Below are positions 1 through 7,390 of a stretch of DNA of 11,732 bases, one piece after another. Below the pieces are notes generated by a model that saw only the letters and a program-made list of their open reading frames with translations, did not search any database and had not been told where the DNA came from. Numbering within the stretch: position 1 is the first letter of the stretch; every line of letters starts with the position of its first letter. Source of the stretch: T1Sed10-7 sp041685505. GTDB taxonomy: Bacteria; Actinomycetota; Nitriliruptoria; Nitriliruptorales; Nitriliruptoraceae. Made by a program: the position numbers and the translations under genes. The stretch covers positions 1-11,732 of the forward strand of contig JAWLFQ010000076.1 in NCBI GenBank assembly GCA_041685505.1. Direction: 5' to 3'.

Positions 1-278
1 CGCTGGGATTCGACCTGGGCGGCGACCTCGTTGACGATCTCCTCGAGGGACCGCAGCTGTCGCGTGGCCTGCTCCAGGTCCGCATCGGCGTCCTCGGCCT
101 GCGACTCGGCCTGCGCCAGCTCGTCGGCGATGCGGTCCAGCTCCGAGCGCGCCTCCGCGAGACGCCGCTCGGCCGCGGTCTCGGCCTGCACGGCAGCGGG
201 CCAGGTCAGCGACAGCAGCCCGAGCACCGCCAGGGCCCCACCGATGGCCGCCACCACGACCGGGATGCGACGGGACAT
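1..278 (-). CDS. Secreted coiled-coil protein, N-terminal part (runs off left edge)
   Basis: The minus strand encodes 92 complete codons from an ATG at 278 to the window edge. A GGAGG (285-290 region, read on the minus strand) lies about 9 nt upstream of the ATG, which fixes the start. The product begins MSRR, followed by a hydrophobic segment (about residues 6-26) and a likely signal peptidase site after VQA (residues 30-32). From residue 33 onward the sequence is Ala/Glu/Arg/Leu-rich with heptad-like spacing, typical of a long coiled coil. Actinobacterial proteins with this start are often peptidoglycan hydrolases or their regulators (NlpC/P60 RipA-like or M23 proteins with an N-terminal coiled coil), but the catalytic part is outside the window, so that role is inference. 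It is divergent from the VanW gene, another envelope protein. The first 85 or so residues of the long plus-strand frame over this region are only its antisense. Confidence 0.8.
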   Translation of the reverse strand, partial: MSRRIPVVVAAIGGALAVLGLLSLTWPAAVQAETAAERRLAEARSELDRIADELAQAESQAEDADADLEQATRQLRSLEEIVNEVAAQVESQ

Positions 279-447
279 CGGCGGTGACCTCCGCGCGTCG
301 GGAGACGGCGATCGGGCGGCTCCGCTCGCGCGTCGCCGCGTGGATCGGGTGGGCGGGGACGCTAGCGGGCCGGCGCCACGGCCTCACACCCCGCCACGGC
401 GCCGAGCGGCAGGCCGGGTGCCTCCGGGCCATCGCAGCACGCCTTGG

Positions 448-453
448 TACCCT
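448..453 (+). promoter_or_regulatory. Possible -10 hexamer (TACCCT) for the VanW gene
   Basis: A TANNNT hexamer lies 45 nt upstream of the ATG at 499, inside the 220-bp divergent gap 279-498. No convincing -35 element is visible. The same kind of hexamer lies upstream of four other plus-strand transcription units in this window. The rest of 279-498 shows no clear feature apart from the two ribosome binding sites at its ends. Confidence 0.25.
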
Positions 454-498
454 TCCGCGTCGGCCTCAGCGGTGAGGTCGGCCGCTGGGGGTCCCACG

Positions 499-2367
499 AT
501 GCTGCTCCGTTCCACCCCGTCCCACCGATCGGCGCGCGTCAGCGTGACCGTGGGCGGCGTCGTCCTCCTCCTCCCGGCGTTGCTGCTGGGGCTGCTGTGG
601 GGCGTACAGCGGGGTGAGGCCCTGCCCAACACCGTCGTGGCGGGCATCGACGCGTCGGGCATGACCGACGCGGAGATCGTCGCTGCGCTCGCAGCCGAGG
701 TCGAGGCCCGCGAGACGGACCCGGTCACCTTCCGGTTCGAGGGTGAGGATCACGTCCTGGTGCCGCGCGAGGTCGGCTACCGCGTCGATGCACAGGCCAC
801 CGCCGAGGCGGCGCTGGCCCGCGGCCGGCAGGGGCTGCCCGGCGACATCGTCACCCGCGTCACCGCGCTCCGCCGCTCAGAGGAGATCGCGCTGGTCGAG
901 CGGGGTGCCGAGGAGGGTGTGGCCACCTGGGTCCAGGAACTCGCCGATCGCCTCGACCGACCGGAGATCCGCGGTGGTGTGACGATCGATCCACAGGGCC
1001 CCGAGGTCGTGGTCACCGCCTCGCAGGGCGAGGTCGTCGTCGACCGGACCTCGACCACACAGTTGGCGACGGCGGCGATCCCCAACCCCGGCCCCGACAG
1101 CTTCGACCTGCCCGCACAGACCACGGTCCAGCCCATCGCCGACGAGGTCCTCGAGGCCACCGCGGACCAGGCCGAACGCGCGCTCGCGGAACCCCTGGTG
1201 CTGCGCAGCGACGACGCCAGCCTGGAGCTTGCACCCACCGACCTGGCCGCCCTGCTGACCATCGACGAGCTGGGCCGGCCCGGTGCGATCGAGCTGGAGT
1301 TGGTCGTCCCGGCCGAGCGGGTCGAGGAGCAGCTCGCCGAGGTGGGCGCCGAGCGGTTCGACGTCGCACCGACCTCCGCCTCCTACAGCGCGAGCCGCGT
1401 GCCCCCGCGGACCTTCGACGCCCAGGCGGACGCAACCTTCCGTCCCGTTCCCGCCAACGTCGAGGTGGTGGCGGGCCGTGACGGGCGTGCGTTCGATCCC
1501 GAACTGGCCGCGACGCAGCTCACGGAGCTGCTGCGCGCCGGCAACCGGGAGGCGGAGCTGCGCCTCGCGGAGGTCGAAGCCGACTTCCCCACCTCGCGTG
1601 CAGAGGAGCTGCAGCCCACCCACGCCATCGGGACCTTCACCACCTACTACCGGGCCGGGCAGGTGCGCAACCAGAACATCCAGTTGCTCGCCGACGTCAT
1701 CGACGGCGCACGGGTGCTGCCCGGCGAGCAGTTCTCCATCAACGAGATCTCCGGGGAGCGCAGCTGCGAGAAGGGCTACCAACCCGCCGGGACCATCGTG
1801 CGCGGCGAGCTGGTGGACACCTGCGGCGGCGGGACCTCGCAGTTCGGGACCACCACCATGAACGCCGCCTTCTTCGCCGGCGTACAGCTGGACCAGTGGC
1901 GCGCCCACTCCTGGTACATCAGCCGCTACCCCATCGGGCGCGAGGCGACACTCAGCTACCCCGTGCTGGACGTGAAGTTCACCAACAACACCGACGGGGC
2001 GATCGTGGTCAAGACCGCCCACACCTCCTCCTCGGTGACCGTGACCCTCTACGGCGTCCCACGGGCCGAGGCCGTCACCGCCCGGCACGGCTCGCGCACC
2101 CAACCCCGGTCCTTCTCCACCGAGGATCGCACCACCTCGGAGCTGTTCGAGGACCAGGAGCGCGTCCTGCAGTCCGGCAGCGACGGCTTCACGATCCAGG
2201 TGCGCCGCATCGTCGATCTGGTCACCGGTGGGACCGAGGAACGCACGATCACCACCACCTACGTGCCGCAGACGCGCATCGTGGAGCGCGGAACCCGTCC
2301 CCGCCCGAGCGCGAACGACGGTGGGGACGACGAGGATGGCGACGATGAGGCGTCGGAGGACGCCTGA
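499..2367 (+). CDS. Membrane-anchored VanW family protein with peptidoglycan-binding-like repeats
   Basis: The product has 622 residues. A short basic N-terminus is followed by one membrane segment (about residues 14-34), so the rest should be extracytoplasmic. Two YoaR-like putative peptidoglycan-binding modules are suggested at about 46-115 and 320-371. The VanW domain spans about 373-515: it starts HAIGTFTTYY, contains GEQFSINE, and has GGGTSQFGTTTMNAAFFAG, the actinobacterial form of the family's GGG-Q-TT-NA signature. About 554-598 looks like a G5-type module, ending VPQTRIVERGT, and the last 20 residues are an acidic low-complexity tail. VanW proteins are envelope proteins of uncertain biochemical role; the name comes from vancomycin gene clusters, and resistance cannot be inferred. 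The ATG at 499 is chosen because GGGGG lies 7 nt upstream and the membrane anchor follows directly. The frame stays open upstream to 31, but that stretch is antisense of the neighbouring gene and then intergenic. A GTG at 472 is a weaker alternative. Confidence 0.88.
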   Translation: MLLRSTPSHRSARVSVTVGGVVLLLPALLLGLLWGVQRGEALPNTVVAGIDASGMTDAEIVAALAAEVEARETDPVTFRFEGEDHVLVPREVGYRVDAQATAEAALARGRQGLPGDIVTRVTALRRSEEIALVERGAEEGVATWVQELADRLDRPEIRGGVTIDPQGPEVVVTASQGEVVVDRTSTTQLATAAIPNPGPDSFDLPAQTTVQPIADEVLEATADQAERALAEPLVLRSDDASLELAPTDLAALLTIDELGRPGAIELELVVPAERVEEQLAEVGAERFDVAPTSASYSASRVPPRTFDAQADATFRPVPANVEVVAGRDGRAFDPELAATQLTELLRAGNREAELRLAEVEADFPTSRAEELQPTHAIGTFTTYYRAGQVRNQNIQLLADVIDGARVLPGEQFSINEISGERSCEKGYQPAGTIVRGELVDTCGGGTSQFGTTTMNAAFFAGVQLDQWRAHSWYISRYPIGREATLSYPVLDVKFTNNTDGAIVVKTAHTSSSVTVTLYGVPRAEAVTARHGSRTQPRSFSTEDRTTSELFEDQERVLQSGSDGFTIQVRRIVDLVTGGTEERTITTTYVPQTRIVERGTRPRPSANDGGDDEDGDDEASEDA

Positions 2368-2406
2368 GGCGGTGCGCCGGCGCCACCACGACCGCTGACG
2401 CGGCGC

Positions 2407-2421
2407 CCGGGACACACCCGG
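2407..2421. terminator. Candidate bidirectional terminator hairpin
   Basis: CCGGG and CCCGG form a perfect 5-bp stem around a 5-nt ACACA loop. It lies in the 57-bp gap between two convergent genes (plus-strand stop at 2367, minus-strand stop at 2425). There is no T-tract, as is common in high-GC actinobacteria, so function rests on position and symmetry only. A second GC-rich symmetric stretch is at 2371-2387. Confidence 0.3.
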
Positions 2422-2424
2422 TGC

Positions 2425-2889
2425 TCACGGATCCACCCTGCGACGTCGGACGCCCGGCGGCCTGCCCCACACGGTGGCCTGGACCGACTCCGCGTCCGTG
2501 CCACGCCGGGGTTCCGCCGCCACCTCGAGCCGCACCAGCGGCCGTCGCCAACGTCCAGCCGGTTCCTCGACCCACCCCTCCAGGGCCGCGCGGACCTCGG
2601 TGCCGGCGTCGATACGCGGGGCGATCCGCGCGGCGACGGTGCGGTCGAGGTAGCCGACACGCCAGGACCGCTGCTCGTCGTCGATGACCCAGACCGCCAC
2701 GGCGTGGGCATCGGCGGGGTTGTCGGGCTCACGCACCAAGGCCACCTGCCGGCCCGGTGTCATGATCTCGGCCGGGACCGGCCCGGCGAAGGCGTGCCCG
2801 CGCAGCGGGGTGTGGAAACGACGGGCGCCGGGCTGTGTCTCGCCCGCTGCCCCCTCGGGACCCTCGCCGTGCTGCCCCCCGCTGCTCAT
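2425..2889 (-). CDS. HIRAN-domain protein, third gene of coupled operon
   Basis: The product has 154 residues. After a Gly/Glu-rich N-terminal tail (about 1-24) comes a HIRAN-like domain (about 28-122). Its motif REPDNPADAHAVAVW (53-67) matches the family's E-P-x-N-P-x-D-x-x-A-V-x-V core, and VGYLDRTVA (78-86) matches the usual VGYLP-x-x-x-A segment. The remaining C-terminus is Arg-rich. HIRAN domains occur alone in bacteria and fused to helicases such as HLTF in eukaryotes, where they bind 3' single-stranded DNA ends, so DNA binding is a reasonable inference. The ATG start overlaps the stop of the upstream gene (ATGA at 2889-2886), indicating translational coupling, and a GGAGG lies about 10 nt upstream of the ATG. 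The frame stays open further upstream to 3363, but that part is antisense-frame shadow within the preceding gene. Confidence 0.75.
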   Translation of the reverse strand: MSSGGQHGEGPEGAAGETQPGARRFHTPLRGHAFAGPVPAEIMTPGRQVALVREPDNPADAHAVAVWVIDDEQRSWRVGYLDRTVAARIAPRIDAGTEVRAALEGWVEEPAGRWRRPLVRLEVAAEPRRGTDAESVQATVWGRPPGVRRRRVDP

Positions 2890-3770
2890 CGGTCCGTCGC
2901 CTCCTGGGTGCTCCCCGGGCCCTCGGCCATCTGCGCGCCGATCCGCTCCCCCAGCCACCGTGCCGTGCTGGCGAGCACCGCCACGTCGAGGTCCTCCACC
3001 TCGGCACGGCCGTCGGTGAGATGCAACACGGCCCACCGGAAGGGGACCCGCCCGGTGGCCAGCGCCGTCAGCAGCGCCGTCGCCCGTACCCGGGTCAGAT
3101 CCTCGCGCGGACGCGGCATGCCCGCGCGCGTCACCAGGGTCAGGCTCCGTGCCCGCTCGTCCTGGCGATGGCTGGCCAACACCACGTCGGGGCGCACCGT
3201 CACCACCTGCGGCCCGGGTGCCACCTCGACGCGTCGTGTCGGACGGACCTCGACGGCGACGTGCGCCGGATCGAGCACCGGCCACAGGGTGCGCAGATCG
3301 GCGAGCGCGGCGGTCAGCTCGTGGTGCAGTTCGGTGCGCACCGACGGCTGTGCCGCGTTGCACCAGGCCGAGGCCGAAGCCGGGTCGAAGGGACGCTCAC
3401 CGGCCAGCTCCGCGGTCACCTCGGCGACCACCGCTGCAGGCGTGGCGCGGTGCCGCTGCTCGACGTCGCGCGCGAAGCTGCGGCCGAGCAGCACCCCACG
3501 CACGGTGGACCGGTCGTGGTGCCAGTGTGCGGTGCCCGGACCGTCGTCGCGCAGCAACCCCAGCAGGTGACGGGAGCTCGGCAGGGGCGCGGACCGCGGC
3601 TGCCGCTCCGCCTGCGGCCACCTCGCCCGGACCGCCGCACGCAGCTCCGCATCCAGCTCCTGCAGCAGGCCGGCAGGGACCTCGGGCCGGGCGTGCCCCC
3701 AGCCGAGCACCTCCTCGAGGAACCGCGCCTGGGCCGGTGTGGGGGACGCTGACCACCGGGATGCCGTCAC
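2886..3770 (-). CDS. PD-(D/E)XK nuclease-like protein with altered active site (tentative)
   Basis: The product has 294 residues and no signal peptide or membrane segment. The C-terminal third resembles actinobacterial RecB/Cas4-like PD-(D/E)XK proteins: RPDVVL (D195), a strand LTLVTRAG (210-217), then ATALLTALATGRVPFRWAVLHLTDG and a final helix. In active relatives the strand reads roughly V-D/E-x-K-T-G. Here the corresponding positions are Val213-Thr214-Arg215, so the acidic residue and the catalytic lysine both appear to be missing. The N-terminal two thirds (Ala/Arg-rich helices, STVRGVLLGRSFARDVE) is typical of the same unnamed family but diagnostic of nothing. The GTG at 3770 overlaps the upstream stop (GTGA, 3770-3767), and the 3' end overlaps the HIRAN start by 4 bp. 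The assignment rests on remembered family patterns; treat it as a conserved hypothetical if structure comparison does not support it. Confidence 0.55.
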   Translation of the reverse strand: MTASRWSASPTPAQARFLEEVLGWGHARPEVPAGLLQELDAELRAAVRARWPQAERQPRSAPLPSSRHLLGLLRDDGPGTAHWHHDRSTVRGVLLGRSFARDVEQRHRATPAAVVAEVTAELAGERPFDPASASAWCNAAQPSVRTELHHELTAALADLRTLWPVLDPAHVAVEVRPTRRVEVAPGPQVVTVRPDVVLASHRQDERARSLTLVTRAGMPRPREDLTRVRATALLTALATGRVPFRWAVLHLTDGRAEVEDLDVAVLASTARWLGERIGAQMAEGPGSTQEATDR

Positions 3771-4321
3771 AGGCCGGCGAGCTCGCGCAGATCGGGGTCG
3801 GGGAGGTCCGCGGGGACCAGTGTCCCGTCGAGCTCCAGCACCGGTACCCCGCCGACACCGCGGCGTCGCTGGGCGAGCATGCGCTCACGCAGCGAGGTGC
3901 GTGCCGCGCGATCGGCGAGCCGCTCGGCGGCCCGGTCGGGCTCCAGGCCCGCCCGCGCAGCCAGGGTCGTGAGCACCTCCGGATCGTCGAGAGGGGCGTC
4001 ATGGGCCCAGTAGGCCTGGAGGCAGGTCCACCGCCACGACGCGCCGAGTTCGGCCTCCTCGGCGAGTTCACCCACCAGGTGCGCGGACAGGGTCGGTGGC
4101 TGCCGGCTCGGACGCCGCATGGCCAGCCCGAGCGCCAGCGCACGGTCCCGGTACGCCTCGAGCTCGGCGAGCATCTCCGTGGTGACCGGGATGGAGATCT
4201 CGAGCCCGAGGACGTCCAGGGGCGAGAAGCCGACCTGGCCGCCGGCATCCACCACCCGTTGCACGCGCAGCAACGCCACGGCCGCAGCCGGGGAGGTGAT
4301 GTCGTGGTGCAGGATCAGCAC
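3767..4321 (-). CDS. DsbA / 2-hydroxychromene-2-carboxylate isomerase-like thioredoxin-fold protein without CXXC
   Basis: The product has 184 residues. It opens with a strand and the motif HHDITSPAAAVALLR (residues 5-19), placed where DsbA/FrnE proteins have a D-x-x-C-P-x-C motif; here Ser10-Pro11 replace the cysteines, as in the HCCA-isomerase/GST-kappa branch. A helical insert follows (about 55-130, containing AYWAHDAPLDDPEVL). GVGGVPVLELDG carries the family's cis-proline (Pro160). There is no signal peptide, so it is cytoplasmic. Without cysteines, disulfide exchange is unlikely; a glutathione- or thiol-dependent isomerase or a scaffold role are alternatives. The GTG at 4321 is chosen because GGAGG (4329-4333) lies 7 nt upstream; a longer version from 4405 adds 28 Arg/Pro-rich residues without a signal. 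It is the first gene of a three-gene operon and divergent from ppc. Confidence 0.75.
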   Translation of the reverse strand: MLILHHDITSPAAAVALLRVQRVVDAGGQVGFSPLDVLGLEISIPVTTEMLAELEAYRDRALALGLAMRRPSRQPPTLSAHLVGELAEEAELGASWRWTCLQAYWAHDAPLDDPEVLTTLAARAGLEPDRAAERLADRAARTSLRERMLAQRRRGVGGVPVLELDGTLVPADLPDPDLRELAGL

Positions 4322-4422
4322 GCGGCGGCCTCCGTGATCGTGCCGGGGACGGTAACCCGCCGGTGCTCGCCGCGGCAGCACCGGTCTCGCCCTCGGGCAG
4401 GGCACAGCCGCAACACCCGCCG

Positions 4423-4428
4423 TAGTCT
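4423..4428 (+). promoter_or_regulatory. Possible -10 hexamer (TAGTCT) for ppc
   Basis: This TANNNT hexamer is in the 159-bp divergent region between the DsbA-like gene and ppc, 52 nt upstream of the ppc ATG. A weak -35 (GGCACA, 4401-4406) sits 16 nt further upstream. Evidence is positional only. Confidence 0.3.
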
Positions 4429-4480
4429 GCCGCGCGCGAGCCGCCGTCGGGGCGTGCTCGGACAGCGGAGGTCACCCCGG

Positions 4481-7252
4481 ATGGACCGCGACGCGACCGG
4501 CGCCCAGGTACGCATGCTGGGGCAGTTCCTCGGCCGCGCGATCGATGAGGTCGAGGGCCCGGAGGCCTTCGCGCTGGTGGAGCGGGTGCGGTCGCTGGCC
4601 ATCGCCAGCAGGGGCGGTGACGAGGCGGCCGCCGCGGAGCTCCAGGCGCTGCTGCAGGACGTGTCCGTCGACCGCGCACTGGTGGTGGTGTCGGCCTTCG
4701 CCGCCTGGTTCCACCTCGTCAACCTCGCCGAGGACCAGGCGCTGGTGCGTCAGCTGATCGTGGACCGGCAGGCGGCGGCCGCGGGCAGCGAGCCCCTCCC
4801 CGACACCCTCGTCGCGGCCGTCCGCACGCTCGCGGACCGCGGCGTCGACCGCGAACAGATGGGGCGCCTGCTCGCCGAGGTCGCGATCCAGCCGGTGATG
4901 ACCGCCCACCCGACGGAGTCGAAACGTCGCACGATGCTGACCAAGCTCGGCCGGGTCTCGGCGGCGCTGCGCCGCCTGGACCAGGAGACCCTCTCACCCG
5001 AGGCGACGGCGGAGCTGCAACGTGGCCTCCAGGAGGAGATCACCTCGCTGTGGCTGACCGACGAGACCCGGTCGCGGGCACCATCGGTGCTCGACGAGGT
5101 CCGCAACGGGCTCTACTGGATCGACGCGACCCTCTACGACCTCACCCCGCAGCTCTACCGCGGTCTCGAGACCGCCCTGGCCACCGTCTACGGCACCGCA
5201 CCGCAGCCGACGCCACGGTTCCTGCGGTTCGGTTCCTGGATCGGCGGTGACCGTGACGGCAACCCCAACGTCACCCCCCTGGTGACCGAGCAGACCCTGC
5301 GGGAGCAGCAGGTCACCGCCATCCGGCTGCTGCGGCGTTCCATCGATCGGATGCACGCGCACCTGTCGGTCTCCGCGTCGCGGGGCACCAGCCCACAGCT
5401 GACCGAACGGTACGACGAGCTCGCCGCACTGCTGCCGGAGGACGCAGCGGAGATCGACGAGCGCTACCACGACCAACCGCATCGCCGCTTCCTGGCGCTG
5501 ACCTACCGGGTGCTGCGGGCGACCGAGGCGCGGGCGGCCCGTCCGTGGCGGGCCGACCACCGCATCGACCCACGGACCTACCCCGACGCACAGGCCTTCA
5601 TCGCCGATCTCGAGCTCCTGCGCGACAGCCTGCGCTCCGCCGGTGCCGGCGCGATCGCGGACGGCCGGGTCCGGGACCTGCAGGTCCAGGCCGAGGTCTT
5701 CGGGTTCCACCTCGTCACGCTGGACATCCGTGAGCACGCCGCCCGCCACCGGGCCGCACTCACCGAGGTGTTCGCGCGCTACGGCATCGTGGAGGATCTC
5801 GACGCACTCACCGAGGCGCAGCGGTGCGAGCTGTTGAGCGCCGAGCTGGCCACGGGCCGTCCCATCACCCCCCACGTCCTCGAGCTGAGCGAGGAGACCG
5901 CCCGCACCATCGAGGTGTTCCGGGTCGTGCGACGCGCCCACGACCGGATCGGTCCCGCCGCCATCGACACCTACATCATCTCCATGACCCAGCGCGTGTC
6001 GGACGTGCTCGGGGTGCTGCTGCTGGCCCGCGACGCAGGGTGCGCCGACGGACTGGACGTGGTGCCCCTGCTGGAGACCGTCGACGATCTGGAGCGCGCC
6101 CCCGAGCTGCTGGGCAGCCTGCTGTCCGATGCACGCTACCGCGAGCACGTACGGCGCCGGGGCGACCATCAACAGGTCATGATCGGCTACAGCGACTCGA
6201 ACAAGGACGGTGGCTACCTCACCGCCAGCTGGCAGCTGCAGCGGGCCCAGCGGGCCATCGCCCGCGTGACCGACGCCCACGGGGTACGCCTCACCCTCTT
6301 CCACGGTCGTGGCGGCTCGATCGGTCGCGGCGGTGGGCCGGCCAACGCCGCGATCCGCGCGCAGCCGCCCGAGTCGGTGCGGGGCCGCCTGAAGCTGACC
6401 GAGCAGGGTGAGGTCATCGCCGCGCGCTACCGCGATCCGGCCCTGGCACACCGTCACCTCGAGCAGGTGGTGCACGCCGTGCTGCTCACGGCCGCACCGA
6501 CCGGCGTGCCGGCCGCATCCGGTCCGTCCACGGGCTCACCGCACACCGAGGAGCACCTCGACCGGGTGATGGGAACGCTGTCCTCGCTGGCCCGCGATGC
6601 CTACCGCGCGCTGGTGTACGAGACCCCGGAGCTGGTCGACTACCTGCACGAGGCGACCCCGCTGGACGCCATCGGCGAGCTCAACATCGCCTCCCGGCCG
6701 GCGCGCCGGCAGGCGGGCCGTGGCATCGCGCAGCTCCGCGCGATCCCGTGGGGCTTCGCCTGGACCCAGTGCCGTGTCCTCCTGCCGGCCTGGTACGGGG
6801 TCGGGTCCGCGCTGCACCACTACACCGCCGATGACCAGGACCGTTGGGACGAGCTGTCCGCCCTGGTCGGGGTGAGCCCCCTGTTGCAGGTCACGCTCGA
6901 CAACGTGGCGATGGCGCTGGCCAAGTCCGACCTGCGCATCGCCGGGACCTACGCACAGCTGGCGCGCCCGCAGATCCGCGAGGTGGTCTTCCCGGCCCTG
7001 CGCGCGGAGCACGAGCGCACCGTCGCTGCGCTGCGGCGCCTCAGCGGAGGGCGGGACCTGCTGGCCTCGCATCCGGAGCTGACCGAACTGCTGCAGTTGC
7101 GCGACCCCTACCTCGACCCCCTCCACGCGGTCCAGGCGGCACTGCTGCAACGGCTGCGCGGTGCGCACGGCGCGACGGAGGAGCCCCGGCTGCGCGCTGC
7201 TGTGCTGGTGGCCACCAACGGCATCGCCGCGGGGCTACGCAACACGGGGTGA
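4481..7252 (+). CDS. ppc: Phosphoenolpyruvate carboxylase
   Basis: The 923-residue product catalyses the irreversible carboxylation of phosphoenolpyruvate by bicarbonate to oxaloacetate, which refills the TCA cycle in the cytoplasm. Family hallmarks are intact and in order: VMTAHPTES (His143, like E. coli His138), GGDRDGNPNVT (255 on), GYSDSNKDGG (569 on), FHGRGGSIGRGGGP (607-620; His608, Arg610, Arg616), KLTEQGEVI, IASRPARR, IPWGFAWTQCR, and the C-terminal TNGIAAGLRNTG. The residues matching the E. coli aspartate-inhibition site are also present (Arg616, Lys815, Arg874, Asn921 for Arg587, Lys773, Arg832, Asn881), so feedback inhibition by aspartate or malate is expected. Length is slightly above the E. 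coli enzyme (883). The ATG at 4481 has GGAGG at 4467-4471, 9 nt upstream. The same frame is open far upstream to 3149, but that part only mirrors the minus-strand operon. Confidence 0.98.
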   Translation: MDRDATGAQVRMLGQFLGRAIDEVEGPEAFALVERVRSLAIASRGGDEAAAAELQALLQDVSVDRALVVVSAFAAWFHLVNLAEDQALVRQLIVDRQAAAAGSEPLPDTLVAAVRTLADRGVDREQMGRLLAEVAIQPVMTAHPTESKRRTMLTKLGRVSAALRRLDQETLSPEATAELQRGLQEEITSLWLTDETRSRAPSVLDEVRNGLYWIDATLYDLTPQLYRGLETALATVYGTAPQPTPRFLRFGSWIGGDRDGNPNVTPLVTEQTLREQQVTAIRLLRRSIDRMHAHLSVSASRGTSPQLTERYDELAALLPEDAAEIDERYHDQPHRRFLALTYRVLRATEARAARPWRADHRIDPRTYPDAQAFIADLELLRDSLRSAGAGAIADGRVRDLQVQAEVFGFHLVTLDIREHAARHRAALTEVFARYGIVEDLDALTEAQRCELLSAELATGRPITPHVLELSEETARTIEVFRVVRRAHDRIGPAAIDTYIISMTQRVSDVLGVLLLARDAGCADGLDVVPLLETVDDLERAPELLGSLLSDARYREHVRRRGDHQQVMIGYSDSNKDGGYLTASWQLQRAQRAIARVTDAHGVRLTLFHGRGGSIGRGGGPANAAIRAQPPESVRGRLKLTEQGEVIAARYRDPALAHRHLEQVVHAVLLTAAPTGVPAASGPSTGSPHTEEHLDRVMGTLSSLARDAYRALVYETPELVDYLHEATPLDAIGELNIASRPARRQAGRGIAQLRAIPWGFAWTQCRVLLPAWYGVGSALHHYTADDQDRWDELSALVGVSPLLQVTLDNVAMALAKSDLRIAGTYAQLARPQIREVVFPALRAEHERTVAALRRLSGGRDLLASHPELTELLQLRDPYLDPLHAVQAALLQRLRGAHGATEEPRLRAAVLVATNGIAAGLRNTG

Positions 7253-7267
7253 CGTCCCCGCTACGTC

Positions 7268-7282
7268 CGGCGAGCTTCGCCG
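7268..7282 (+). terminator. Candidate ppc terminator hairpin
   Basis: CGGCGA and TCGCCG form a perfect 6-bp stem around a 3-nt loop, 15 nt after the ppc stop codon. No T-tract follows. The remaining gap to 7390 also holds a 10-bp palindrome (7299-7308) and a GGGGA/TCCCC inverted repeat (7322-7336). Confidence 0.3.
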
Positions 7283-7321
7283 CACGGCCCCGCTGCACGG
7301 TGGCCACCGGGCCCATGCACC

Positions 7322-7336
7322 GGGGACCTCTTCCCC
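7322..7336. repeat. Inverted repeat GGGGA-N5-TCCCC upstream of SRPBCC gene
   Basis: There are two 5-bp arms with a 5-nt spacer, centred at 7329. The centre is about 32 bp upstream of the possible -10 hexamer at 7361, so it would overlap or adjoin the -35 region. It could be an operator or a weak hairpin. Its left arm region (GGGACC) matches the half-site seen near devR, but the right arm fits a DosR box poorly (8 of 12 core positions overall). Confidence 0.25.
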
Positions 7337-7360
7337 TGCACGGGCCCTCACTGCCGGTCG

Positions 7361-7366
7361 TAGCTT
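7361..7366 (+). promoter_or_regulatory. Possible -10 hexamer (TAGCTT) for the SRPBCC-like gene
   Basis: This TANNNT hexamer ends 24 nt before the GTG start at 7391, consistent with a short leader carrying the ribosome binding site. No strong -35 element is visible. Confidence 0.3.
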
Positions 7367-7390
7367 GCTGCCATCGAGGAGGGCATCACC

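Noticed and set aside
31..498. N-terminal extension of the VanW gene (156 extra residues)
   Set aside because: Ser/Arg-rich low-complexity translation; its first part is antisense of the coiled-coil gene. The ATG at 499 precedes the membrane anchor and has a ribosome binding site.
499..2367. Reading the VanW protein as a vancomycin resistance determinant
   Set aside because: No van ligase, dehydrogenase or dipeptidase genes are nearby, and VanW-domain proteins are common in actinobacteria without resistance.
877..2415. 512-residue minus-strand open frame opposite the VanW gene
   Set aside because: Gly/His/Val-rich shadow frame typical of high-GC DNA; the plus strand encodes recognisable domains over the same bases.
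3149..4480. Upstream continuation of the ppc frame
   Set aside because: Arg/Pro-rich translation antisense to the three-gene operon; the PEP carboxylase sequence and ribosome binding site begin at 4481.
4994..6475. 493-residue minus-strand open frame opposite ppc
   Set aside because: Shadow of a strongly conserved plus-strand gene; no recognisable domain.
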